64,000 nucleotides of DNA from Ignavibacteriales bacterium (lineage in GTDB: Bacteria; Bacteroidota; Ignavibacteria; Tepidaquicellales; Tepidaquicellaceae): contig JACKAC010000002.1 in the NCBI GenBank assembly GCA_020635255.1, forward strand, positions 186,001 through 250,000, written 5' to 3'. The position numbers and the translations under genes were made by a program. Within the stretch, counting starts at the first letter, position 1, and each line of letters opens with the position of its first letter. Below the pieces are notes generated by a model, which saw nothing but the letters and a program-made list of their open reading frames with translations, was not told the origin of the DNA and searched no databases. Of the stretch, positions 16,508 to 24,727 are shown piece after piece.

Positions 16508-18379
16508 TTACTTAATTAGCAACATCTTCTTTGTTTCAACAAACCCATCTGCCTCGATTCTATAGAAGTAAATTCCGCTGTTCAGGTTAGCACCGTTAAA
16601 ATCAATTGAGTATGTTCCTGCGTTCAGATTTTGATTTATTAGGTTGCTTACTCTTCTTCCGAGAATGTCATATACAGCAATCTTCACAAATCCGTTTTTC
16701 GGAATTGCAAAATTTATCTTTGTGCTCGGATTGAACGGATTTGGATAATTCTGGCTGAGACTGTATCTCTCAGGGATATTACCGGAAATTGGCGTGATGC
16801 CAACAGATCCTGGTAGATGTATTTGCGCTCTGATCATAGGATCTTGAGTAGCGCCATTTCGGTATGGTGAAAAAGCTGTTCCAAAGCCCTCAAGACTTCT
16901 ATTAGATACCGGTGTTGTTATATCTTCACCCAGCGCAATAGTCTCGCCTTCCATTGTCCATACAACATAGAATCCTCCGTCGTTGATTGTTACAGGTGGA
17001 TTTACGGTGATATTTGTAAATCCTACCGCAGGACTGGTAATACTTTGTGTAAATAATTCGGTTCCCGGGAGTCCGTTTGTTCCGTCATCATCTAGTATCC
17101 TCCCTGCAAAGCCCGGTCCTGTTGTTGCAATATAAAAACTTATCTGGTCAATAGTGATCGGGTAATAAGGAGGTACAAAATATTGGGCAACGTGTCCATT
17201 GCCACCCGTCCATGAAACGGAAGAAGCGCTTGTTCCATTGTCATATTTGAGCTGCTGCCCGGCTGTGTCTCTCTCAATAACTTGAAGTTCAAACGATGCA
17301 AAGTTATTAAAGGATACTCCGTCTGAGAAGAGATTCGTTACGGTTATTTCGTATGTTCCCACTGCCCCGGATGTCCAACTATTATTAGCAAATAAAGTCG
17401 TATCACCCGTTGGAGATAATGGAGGTACATCGACCGTATCAGCAAATAATGTAGATCCACCTTGCCTTACTCTCATTACGGATTTATATGTAGGCGTATT
17501 TGTATTACCAAGGTTACCAAAATTTGCACTGATAGTAAAATCGTCGCCAGTAACAACGGAAATTGCACCATTGTCACTGTTGTTAATCCAGTTTACGGAA
17601 GCGTCCGTTACTTGGTATGTTACTGTATCGGGATAAAAGAATTTAACCGAACGCATTGGAGTCGGATATACATTTCTTAAATATTGTAATCCAAGATTTC
17701 CGGCAATGTCTTCTATACCTGCGGTTATATCGTTATTATTTGAAATACCTGTTTGGTCTTTGTAGTTAAAAGTAACTGAACTGTCACTTGCCGCTAGTAC
17801 TATCTGGAATGTGTTTGAACCGGTGAATCCCGGTGCTGCTTGTTGCCAGAATGGAACATCATAAAATGAAATTATTATTGTGTCGGCATTATTTGTATAC
17901 CAGTAGCATTTTGCTGTGTTACCTGCCCCTGCAAAATTCAGGTCAGAACCAAATGCTGCAACCATGTTGTTTGGTTGTGCATTTAGTGGAATGTTCGGGA
18001 ATGGTGATGCCATGTTTCCAGTCTGTGGACCAAACATTATGTATCCGTTTGAACCGATCCAGAATCTATTTACATTATAGTAATAATATCTGAAACTTAG
18101 TCCCATATTAAATGGACCAACGAAATTGTCGTCACCAAGACCGGTTACTCTTGTCCAGGTTCCGGAACCGTATGTCGTATCAAGAAAAATATAATCCACT
18201 TCTGGTTCCTGTGAATCCTTCCAGGTATATCCAAGTGAATCAGGTCCTCCCATGTCATCTGTCTGAAAATTTTGAACAAAGGGAGCCCTTACACCATAGC
18301 GGTTATCAGCATTTGAATTAGATACAAAAAGTCCAATTAATACTGCCGCTATCATAAGAGTAAAAAACTTTACTTTCAT
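16508..18379 (-). CDS. Large T9SS-secreted beta-rich protein
   Basis: A 623-residue secreted protein. A signal peptide (about 1-24) is followed by a long N-terminal beta region (VDYIFLDTTYGSGTWT ... SDSSVTFNYKDQTG, about 45-240), a CARDB-like Ig domain (about 255-365), a beta-sandwich region (about 375-510) and a T9SS sorting domain (about 535-623, SQNYPNPFNPST). No enzyme motif is apparent. Similar architectures occur in cell-surface proteins that accompany secreted peptidases, and a subtilase gene lies just downstream on the same strand, but a link is only suggested. Confidence 0.82.
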   Translation of the reverse strand: MKVKFFTLMIAAVLIGLFVSNSNADNRYGVRAPFVQNFQTDDMGGPDSLGYTWKDSQEPEVDYIFLDTTYGSGTWTRVTGLGDDNFVGPFNMGLSFRYYYYNVNRFWIGSNGYIMFGPQTGNMASPFPNIPLNAQPNNMVAAFGSDLNFAGAGNTAKCYWYTNNADTIIISFYDVPFWQQAAPGFTGSNTFQIVLAASDSSVTFNYKDQTGISNNNDITAGIEDIAGNLGLQYLRNVYPTPMRSVKFFYPDTVTYQVTDASVNWINNSDNGAISVVTGDDFTISANFGNLGNTNTPTYKSVMRVRQGGSTLFADTVDVPPLSPTGDTTLFANNSWTSGAVGTYEITVTNLFSDGVSFNNFASFELQVIERDTAGQQLKYDNGTSASSVSWTGGNGHVAQYFVPPYYPITIDQISFYIATTGPGFAGRILDDDGTNGLPGTELFTQSITSPAVGFTNITVNPPVTINDGGFYVVWTMEGETIALGEDITTPVSNRSLEGFGTAFSPYRNGATQDPMIRAQIHLPGSVGITPISGNIPERYSLSQNYPNPFNPSTKINFAIPKNGFVKIAVYDILGRRVSNLINQNLNAGTYSIDFNGANLNSGIYFYRIEADGFVETKKMLLIK

Positions 18380-18515
18380 AGCGTATTATTTAGTTTAATA
18401 AAAATATTGATTTCTAAGTGTTTTAACTGCAGGAATTATAAAGTTGAAATAATTTCTGATTTATTTCAATACAATTAGACAAAAATAACTAGGAGTCAGT
18501 TAGATGAAGAAACAA

Positions 18516-18545
18516 AAAAAGGAATGATGAGCATCATTCCTTTTT
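18516..18545 (-). terminator. Intrinsic terminator of the subtilase gene
   Basis: A hairpin GGAATGATG / CATCATTCC with A runs on one side and T runs on the other. It lies 42 bp downstream of the minus-strand subtilase stop. Confidence 0.82.
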
Positions 18546-18586
18546 AATATTGGGTATCACTAATAAGGTACTGATAATTTAAGATT

Positions 18587-20278
18587 TTAATTCGACGTAA
18601 AATGCGTCCTGGCATACTCAAATGCGTTCATAAGGTCTATAATTCCTCCGGATTTTGACATTTTCTCAAAATCCATCTTTGAATTTTTTCCTCTGACCTT
18701 CACCTTTAATCCGTCATATTTCCTTACCGAGTTAATGAGTGTTTCCTTTATTTGCTCGGGTGTGAGATAAGGAAAGTAAGCTTTTAGCACTGCGGCCACA
18801 CCTGCTACTTCCGGAGATGCCATGCTTGTACCGCTGATTCGCTCGTACTTGCTCCCCGGTACTGTCGAGTTTATTTCTAAGCCTGGTGCGAACACGTCGA
18901 CGACCGTTTCCGAATAATTTGAGAATGGCGCTGCAAGATCGTAACCCTGTGCAAGGTCATCTGGATCTTTATCCTCATTCCAGCTTTTCATCCAGGTGCT
19001 GGCTCCGACCACTATCATATTATCAAAGCTCTTTACCTGACCATTTTCCACGTAATATTTTCTCGGATAGTTCACGGTCTTTTCTACATCCAGTGCTTCA
19101 TTACCGGCTGATACAACAAACAACACTCCTTTTTCTTTTGCATAATTAATAGCATCCACTACGTACTCCGGATTTGGGGAGTAATACTTTCCCGCCGACA
19201 TATTTATTATATCAGCACCATTATCGACAGCGTATCTTATCGCATTACCGATGTCTTTGTCTCTTTCATCACCTTCATTTGGCACTGCGCGTAGTGTCAT
19301 TATCTTTGCAAATGGTGCTTGCCCTATGCCATCTTTTTCACCCGCGATTATACCCGATACGTGCGTCCCGTGTGATTCGAAATCCACGCTAACATCGTTA
19401 TTTCCATAACCCTTCTCATCCATTATGTTTGGGTTATCATTATATGGGAAGTGGGCCATTGTTGTATCGAACAAGTACTTGTCCTTTATTGTGTACTCTT
19501 TTATATATTCATCCAGATCTTCTTTCGTCACTCCGAATAACAAGTAAGCCGTCATTATCTTGTTAGCCGCTTCTCTGTACTTTCCGCTAAGATTTTCCTG
19601 TACCAGTTGGAGCTTCTCCGGATCGGTTGGATATCCTCCGCTCTTGAGAGTTTCATATGCATCTTCTACCACTTCCATTGTTTGCTTCAGCCCGCTCAAT
19701 GTGCCCTCTACCTCATCTCTCTCTTCTTTCATCTCCTGCACAACCTTCTGATAATAGGGATCGGACTCAGGTACTTTTTCCATTTTTAATCGTCTAAACT
19801 CTCTTGTCATTTCGTAATTCGAATACTTTACGTCGCCCAAAAAATTCCATCCATTAAAGTCATCTATATAACCGTTTCCATCATCATCCACACCCGCAAC
19901 ACCATTCACCTCTGCTTCATTCTGCCATATTCTGTTCTTTAGCGCCGGGTGGTTTATGTCAAAGCCCGAATCGATAACCGCTACTATAACCTCACTTCTT
20001 TGCGGAGCTTCGGGGAGCGAATTTATATATTCAAAGAAAGTCTTGGTTCTTGTTCCCTCGTACCCGTCTTTATCCGGGTCTAATAATGCCCAATCCGGCA
20101 GATCGCCATCGGATACCTTACTTAAGGATGAATTATACAGAATGCTGTATTCCGGGTTGCTAAATGTCCTGTGACCGCTTAACGCGTTATATACTCCCGA
20201 AAAGGCCGATGTTACGGCAAATATTATAATAAATACTGCGCTAAAGCTGAACCGCCTTAAAAACGATTTTGTCTTCAT
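18587..20278 (-). CDS. S8 family serine peptidase with a large insertion between Asp and His
   Basis: A 563-residue subtilase, counted from the Met at 20278, which directly precedes a hydrophobic signal/anchor (MKTKSFLRRF then FSAVFIIIFAV). An upstream in-frame Met at 20314 would add 12 residues. The triad is Asp103 (VIDSGFD), His303 (SHGTHVSG) and Ser485 (SGTSMASP). Asp and His are 200 residues apart, against 62 in the other subtilase of this window. About 135 extra residues (roughly 155-290) are charged and helical. There is no T9SS domain, so it is probably periplasmic or membrane-anchored. Confidence 0.9.
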   Translation of the reverse strand: MKTKSFLRRFSFSAVFIIIFAVTSAFSGVYNALSGHRTFSNPEYSILYNSSLSKVSDGDLPDWALLDPDKDGYEGTRTKTFFEYINSLPEAPQRSEVIVAVIDSGFDINHPALKNRIWQNEAEVNGVAGVDDDGNGYIDDFNGWNFLGDVKYSNYEMTREFRRLKMEKVPESDPYYQKVVQEMKEERDEVEGTLSGLKQTMEVVEDAYETLKSGGYPTDPEKLQLVQENLSGKYREAANKIMTAYLLFGVTKEDLDEYIKEYTIKDKYLFDTTMAHFPYNDNPNIMDEKGYGNNDVSVDFESHGTHVSGIIAGEKDGIGQAPFAKIMTLRAVPNEGDERDKDIGNAIRYAVDNGADIINMSAGKYYSPNPEYVVDAINYAKEKGVLFVVSAGNEALDVEKTVNYPRKYYVENGQVKSFDNMIVVGASTWMKSWNEDKDPDDLAQGYDLAAPFSNYSETVVDVFAPGLEINSTVPGSKYERISGTSMASPEVAGVAAVLKAYFPYLTPEQIKETLINSVRKYDGLKVKVRGKNSKMDFEKMSKSGGIIDLMNAFEYARTHFTSN

Positions 20279-20340
20279 TGGATAATTGTATGATATATGT
20301 GTTTTAAAATCCATATTTCTAAAAATATATATTATATATA

Positions 20341-20372
20341 TTGATAAGTTTAAAAATAACGTAATTACTTTG
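20341..20372 (+). promoter_or_regulatory. Bacteroidota-type promoter for the polyprenyl synthase operon
   Basis: TTG at 20341-20343, a 21-nt spacer and TTACTTTG at 20365-20372, which matches the TAnnTTTG consensus in seven of eight places. It lies 22 bp before the ATG. Confidence 0.35.
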
Positions 20373-20394
20373 TTTTTCCTATATACTCCAAATA

Positions 20395-21381
20395 ATGGAT
20401 AAATACTACGACCGTTATCTTTCTTATAAAACGAGGATAGATGGTAATTTGTTCTCCTTTATTGAAAAAAAATCTCCAGCTGGGCTCTATGATCCTATGA
20501 ATTATGTGCTTAATGGTGGTGGAAAACGGATTCGTCCCATGATCACTATACTTTCCTGTGAGGCGTTTGGGGGAAGTTTCGAGGATTCTATTGATGCCGC
20601 TGCAGCAGTAGAAATATTGCATAATTTCACCCTCGTCCACGACGATATAATGGACAGCGCGGATACCCGCCGGGGAAATGAGACGGTTTACAAAAAATGG
20701 GATGTAAATACCGCTATTTTAGCCGGAGACGGTCTGCTTGGGCTTGCATACCGTTCTTTGTTAAGAACAAATTCAGCGCGTATTTCTGAAATAGCTAAAG
20801 TTTTTACCGAAAGTATGATCGAGGTGTGTGAAGGGCAAAGCTTCGATACGGAATTTGAGGATCGCAATAATGTAACACACGAGGAATACCTGATGATGAT
20901 TGGAATGAAGACGTCACGCTTACTTGAGGCATGTGCTGTAATAGGAGTGCTGATCGCAGATGGTTCTGATGATGATATTGCTCTTATGAAAAATTATGCC
21001 GAAAACATCGGGCTGGCTTTTCAGATACAGGATGACCTGCTCGATATAACTGCTGACGAGAAAGAGTTCGGAAAGATGATAGGCGGTGACATAAAAGCCG
21101 GGAAGAAAACATATCTTTTGATAAAAGCTCTCGAGGAAGCGGCAGACGAACAAGATATTGCGCTCCTTCAAAAGGTTACTTCCAAAAGTTCTTCTATTTC
21201 CGACGAGGAAATTCATAAGGTTAAGGAAATTTATACAAGACTGGGTATAATTGACGAGTCAACAAATCAGGTCAAAAGTTATACTGAAGAAGCTGATAGT
21301 TATTTGGAAAAGCTCCCATCCTCTGAAGCAAAAGAAATGCTTAAGTGGTTTTCGGGGATGCTGCTCGGCAGGAGTTTTTGA
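20395..21381 (+). CDS. Polyprenyl diphosphate synthase (short-chain, probably GGPP-like)
   Basis: A 328-residue trans-isoprenyl diphosphate synthase with both Asp-rich motifs: VHDDIMD (Asp83, Asp84, Asp87) and QIQDDLLD. GGGKRIRP binds isopentenyl diphosphate. The first motif lacks the two-residue insertion of bacterial farnesyl synthases, and Phe78 occupies position -5, the arrangement of archaeal-type geranylgeranyl synthases, so a C20 product is inferred. It makes the allylic precursor for quinone side chains and polyprenyl carriers. The next gene starts 3 bp after the stop. Confidence 0.9.
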   Translation: MDKYYDRYLSYKTRIDGNLFSFIEKKSPAGLYDPMNYVLNGGGKRIRPMITILSCEAFGGSFEDSIDAAAAVEILHNFTLVHDDIMDSADTRRGNETVYKKWDVNTAILAGDGLLGLAYRSLLRTNSARISEIAKVFTESMIEVCEGQSFDTEFEDRNNVTHEEYLMMIGMKTSRLLEACAVIGVLIADGSDDDIALMKNYAENIGLAFQIQDDLLDITADEKEFGKMIGGDIKAGKKTYLLIKALEEAADEQDIALLQKVTSKSSSISDEEIHKVKEIYTRLGIIDESTNQVKSYTEEADSYLEKLPSSEAKEMLKWFSGMLLGRSF

Positions 21382-21384
21382 TAA

Positions 21385-21900
21385 GTGAATGAGGATCTCA
21401 GTAATAAAATATCGAAGCTAAAACAAAAATCCGAACCCTGGCTTGATTTTAACAGGCGCGGACAGCTGCTTATCTTAATTCCTGCGACGGTCATTGTTCT
21501 TTTTCTAAGATTTATCTTATATCTGGTTTCAGATTATGGCGTTCTTGTTCTCAATATCGTTGCATTTGTGTTGATTTTTTTCTGGGTTACCCGGATTGTC
21601 TTTACTGAGGTGCGCATGGATAAGAAGACCGAGCCGGATTCTGCCCAGAAAAGGAATTTTGTCTTAATAGCGTCTGTATGTTTCCTGGTATTGAATTTCT
21701 CTTTGCTCGTTGACCAGATAATAGTATCACCGTTCATCGTTCTTTCGGTTGGCTTTTTTTCCGTAGTGTGGGTGTTCTCACTCGTACTGGATAAGGTGAT
21801 CCTTCGTGATACTTTCGTTCATTTTTACTTTAAGTATTTAACCCTTATTGTTATTTCAATAATCGTTATTAACATTATTATCGCGCTCATCATAAATTGA
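21385..21900 (+). CDS. Small polytopic membrane protein of unknown function
   Basis: A 171-residue protein starting at a GTG 3 bp after the polyprenyl synthase. It has five hydrophobic segments at about 24-47, 50-70, 90-107, 109-130 and 142-170. The N-terminal 20 residues are charged (NKISKLKQKSEPWLDFNRRGQ). I recognise no family. It is probably translationally coupled to its neighbours, as its stop overlaps the HPr start. Confidence 0.72.
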   Translation: MNEDLSNKISKLKQKSEPWLDFNRRGQLLILIPATVIVLFLRFILYLVSDYGVLVLNIVAFVLIFFWVTRIVFTEVRMDKKTEPDSAQKRNFVLIASVCFLVLNFSLLVDQIIVSPFIVLSVGFFSVVWVFSLVLDKVILRDTFVHFYFKYLTLIVISIIVINIIIALIIN

Positions 21901-22163
21901 TACAAAAAGAAGTACTGATAAAGAATAAAGCCGGAATGCATACCCGCCCGGCATCCGCTATAGTAAAGATCGCCGCGCGCTACAAAGCTGATTTTTATAT
22001 ATCAAAGAACGGCTTTGAAGTGAATGGTAAAAGCATCATCGGTGTAATGACCCTCGCCGCCGAGCAGGGATCTAAACTTACCCTCCGTTTCGAAGGGGAA
22101 GATGAAGAAAAACTTGCCGAAGAGATGGTTGCTTTTTTCGAGAGCGGTTTCGGTGAAATGTAA
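21897..22163 (+). CDS. HPr-family phosphocarrier protein
   Basis: An 88-residue HPr with His15 in AGMHTRPAS (phosphorylated by enzyme I in the sugar phosphotransferase system) and Ser46 in NGKSIIGV (the HPr kinase site). The start is TTG, overlapping the upstream stop by 4 bases (TTGA). Neither enzyme I nor a sugar permease is nearby, so it could work in regulation, for example with HprK, and not in sugar uptake. It overlaps the next gene. Confidence 0.9.
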   Translation: MIQKEVLIKNKAGMHTRPASAIVKIAARYKADFYISKNGFEVNGKSIIGVMTLAAEQGSKLTLRFEGEDEEKLAEEMVAFFESGFGEM

Positions 22164-23118
22164 ATCCTTGCATTTGAAACGACTTATACCTTTTTACATA
22201 TTGTTTCTAACCCTGTTTTCCGGAGTTTGCTATCCTAATGAAGCGCCCGGAAATATTGTTAACTCCGGCTATGAATTCGTCCGGACTGATGATACGTTAT
22301 TTTATTCTGCCCATCTACTCTACTATAATAATGGGAAACCGGTTAACTATTTTCTTGTAAATAATCCTTCGGCGGGAAAGTATTTTCTATCTCCCGAAAA
22401 TTTTATAATGTCGGGACGCTTGGGTACGTGCTACCCGCTGGTAAATTTCGATTACCCATTTCTCACTTTTAAGGACAATGTTTCTCGTTTCATTCATCCT
22501 AACTTTGCGATCAAGTTCCTGTATCTGATCGAAAAGATCGGGGCGACTCAGACTGTTTCTGACGCGATGAGAAAATCGAATGAACAATTACTCTATAAAA
22601 GAAGAGGGTGGACCGACGTTGAATCTTCTCCGCATATGTACGGGCTTGCTGCGGACATGGTATATTACTCTGCCGGTGACAGGAGTACCGTGATGTCGGG
22701 GTGTGCTCCGCTCGATGTACGCTTCCTGGAACACGGGAGCAGGGGTAACCGTCATATTCATTTGCAGGATAATGAAATATGGAAACATGTAAAGCCTGTT
22801 TTCGACACGCTCGATTGTAAGATTTTAAATGACTCGCTTTGTAATAAGGTCATACCTGCGGAAAAACTCAAACCGTCATCGGCAGGAAATATGTCTTTCG
22901 ATTATAAAAAGTACGGTTTCTCCGCGCCTGTGGAAGGTGTCTTGAAACTGGTCTTTACGGATAGATTTGGGAATAATGCAGGTGAGATTAGAATGGGTGT
23001 CTTTGAACCTGGCTGGCATGAAATATTTTATAATTACGATTTCCTTAACGAAGGAGCATATACTCTACGGATATATTACAATTATGATTTCCTGACCTCG
23101 GTACCGGTGTTTAAGTAA
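22153..23118 (+). CDS. Secreted M15-like (D-Ala-D-Ala carboxypeptidase type) peptidase
   Basis: About 321 residues from the GTG at 22153, which sits inside the end of the HPr gene and is followed by a clear signal peptide (KRLIPFYILFLTLFSG). A longer frame from 22102 would place 17 extra residues before it and is less likely. The central motif SSPHMYGLAADMVY (His161, Asp168) and RHIHL (His201, His203) match the SxHxxGxAxD ... HxH zinc and active-site pattern of M15 peptidases acting on peptidoglycan stem peptides. The C-terminal ~100 residues form a beta domain of unknown role. Activity is inferred from the motif. Confidence 0.65.
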   Translation: MKCKSLHLKRLIPFYILFLTLFSGVCYPNEAPGNIVNSGYEFVRTDDTLFYSAHLLYYNNGKPVNYFLVNNPSAGKYFLSPENFIMSGRLGTCYPLVNFDYPFLTFKDNVSRFIHPNFAIKFLYLIEKIGATQTVSDAMRKSNEQLLYKRRGWTDVESSPHMYGLAADMVYYSAGDRSTVMSGCAPLDVRFLEHGSRGNRHIHLQDNEIWKHVKPVFDTLDCKILNDSLCNKVIPAEKLKPSSAGNMSFDYKKYGFSAPVEGVLKLVFTDRFGNNAGEIRMGVFEPGWHEIFYNYDFLNEGAYTLRIYYNYDFLTSVPVFK

Positions 23119-23131
23119 AACTTAAAAGAAA

Positions 23132-23683
23132 ATGAAAGAATTTAATGCTGATAAAGTATATCAAGCTATAGGAGAATTTGTTGTTTCATTTCAGTGGGTA
23201 GAAAATAGATTCCGAGAGATAGGGGGCTTAATACTGGATCCGGAAAGAAAAAACTGGCCACCATTAGCTTTTAGAAATGAAAGTAATTACAATCTTATAA
23301 ATAAGGTCAAAAATCACTATATGGATTTGATGGGTAGATTACGAGGAGATAATTATACCGAGTATATTGATACTCTAAAAAAGGATTTCTCAGATCTTGT
23401 TGATAAATCACACTCTTTAAGAGAATATCGAAATGATCTTTTACACTCAGCATTTATTGAACTAAAGACAGGGGATCAAATACTAGGTATGATGAAATCA
23501 AACGCAAGGTTTTCACCAGGGGATCCCTCTTCATACCATCTTTCACCGGAGCCTATCACAGTTGAGTCAATTCATTTAAAAACGGAACTTCTAGCTGAGA
23601 TTGCTATCAATTTGAATAGACATTATTTACAACTAATCCACTGGTTACCCCTTGAGCAGTTACCAGAGAACAATTTATTTTAA
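23132..23683 (+). CDS. HEPN-like helical protein
   Basis: A 183-residue, mainly helical soluble protein starting 13 bp after the M15-like gene. The helix LREYRNDLLHS contains Arg100-Asn-Asp-Leu-Leu-His105, the Rx4H signature of HEPN domains, whose dimers often cleave RNA in toxin, Abi and defence systems. The N-terminal VVSFQWVENRFREIGG could be the first HEPN helix. Some HEPN-like proteins with this layout have no known activity, and no antitoxin such as an MNT nucleotidyltransferase is adjacent. The codon usage is more AT-rich than that of its neighbours by eye. Confidence 0.55.
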   Translation: MKEFNADKVYQAIGEFVVSFQWVENRFREIGGLILDPERKNWPPLAFRNESNYNLINKVKNHYMDLMGRLRGDNYTEYIDTLKKDFSDLVDKSHSLREYRNDLLHSAFIELKTGDQILGMMKSNARFSPGDPSSYHLSPEPITVESIHLKTELLAEIAINLNRHYLQLIHWLPLEQLPENNLF

Positions 23684-23689
23684 TATCAT

Positions 23690-24139
23690 TTATCTCTTCA
23701 CTTCAAAAAAACTTCTCAATATCTCTTTACACTCCGTATCCATGATACCCCCGGAAGTATTACACTGGTGATTAAGTGATTTGTTGTTTGTAATGTTTAA
23801 TACACTTCCGCAAGCACCGGATTTCACGTCGTATGCCCCAAAAAAAAGGTTCTCTATCTTTGCCAGCACTATCGCGCCCGCACACATCGCGCACGGCTCT
23901 AATGTAACGTACATCGAACATCCGGGAAGTTGTTTCGATTGAAGGTATTCGGCGGCTGATGTTATCGCTATTATCTCCGCGTGTGCAGTGGGATCTTTGA
24001 GCGCTTCTACCTGGTTATGCGCCTTTGCTATGATCGTATTTTGAAACGTGACGATACACCCAATTGGAACTTCGCCTTCCTCGTATGCTCTCTCAGCTTC
24101 ACGGAAAGCATGCTTCATCCATGTCTCATGCATATTCAT
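23690..24139 (-). CDS. tadA: tRNA-specific adenosine deaminase
   Basis: A 149-residue cytidine-deaminase-fold enzyme. The zinc site is complete: His53 and Glu55 in AHAEI, Cys83 and Cys86 in EPCAMCAGAI. The start VPIGCIV and the segment NLFFGAYDVKSGACGSV are typical of TadA, which converts A34 to inosine in tRNA-Arg(ACG). It is the last gene of a four-gene minus operon, 9 bp after the glutathione peroxidase. A Met two residues inside (MHETW) is an alternative start. Confidence 0.92.
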   Translation of the reverse strand: MNMHETWMKHAFREAERAYEEGEVPIGCIVTFQNTIIAKAHNQVEALKDPTAHAEIIAITSAAEYLQSKQLPGCSMYVTLEPCAMCAGAIVLAKIENLFFGAYDVKSGACGSVLNITNNKSLNHQCNTSGGIMDTECKEILRSFFEVKR

Positions 24140-24148
24140 ATACCCATT

Positions 24149-24727
24149 CTATTTGCCTAATTGTTCTTCGATTGCAGAGGTTACTTCGTCCGATTCCGGC
24201 TGTACTTTGTTTCCAATTCTTTCCACCACGTTTCCCTGTTTATCTATAAGGAATTTTTCGAAATTCCATTTTACATCTCCGCCCGGCTCCATCTCTATCA
24301 GTTCGGCATAAAGAGGGGATTTGTCATCGCCCAGTACCTTTATCTTATCGAAGAGCGGGAATGTAACGTTGTAATTAGTTTCGCAGAATGATTTTATTTC
24401 TTCATTTGTACCCGGCTCCTGTCCTCCGAAATCATTCGACGGAAAACCTAATACATAAAATCCCTGGTCTTTATATTTTTCGTAAATGCTTTCCAGCCCG
24501 GTATATTGCGGAGTGTTACCGCACTGTGAAGCAACGTTTACAATAAGAAGTACATTACCGTTGTAATCGGATAGCTTTTTGTCCTGTCCGTCGATAGTCT
24601 TGACGGTGATATCAGAAATGTTAATGTTGTCCATTTTATTTCCTGACGTTTTTAGATTATCTGAAACTTTATTTGTCGAACAGCCCATTATGGCAATGGC
24701 TGATAAAAGTAATATTAATGTTTTCAT
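24149..24727 (-). CDS. Lipoprotein glutathione peroxidase-like protein
   Basis: A 192-residue thiol peroxidase with a lipoprotein signal (lipobox AIMGC, Cys16), so it is anchored in the periplasm. The catalytic residues of the glutathione peroxidase family are present: Cys69 (NVASQCG, in place of selenocysteine), Gln103 (FGGQEP) and Trp154 (WNFEKF). It probably reduces hydroperoxides with thioredoxin-like donors. The start overlaps the stop of the upstream gene by 4 bases. Confidence 0.92.
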   Translation of the reverse strand: MKTLILLLSAIAIMGCSTNKVSDNLKTSGNKMDNINISDITVKTIDGQDKKLSDYNGNVLLIVNVASQCGNTPQYTGLESIYEKYKDQGFYVLGFPSNDFGGQEPGTNEEIKSFCETNYNVTFPLFDKIKVLGDDKSPLYAELIEMEPGGDVKWNFEKFLIDKQGNVVERIGNKVQPESDEVTSAIEEQLGK

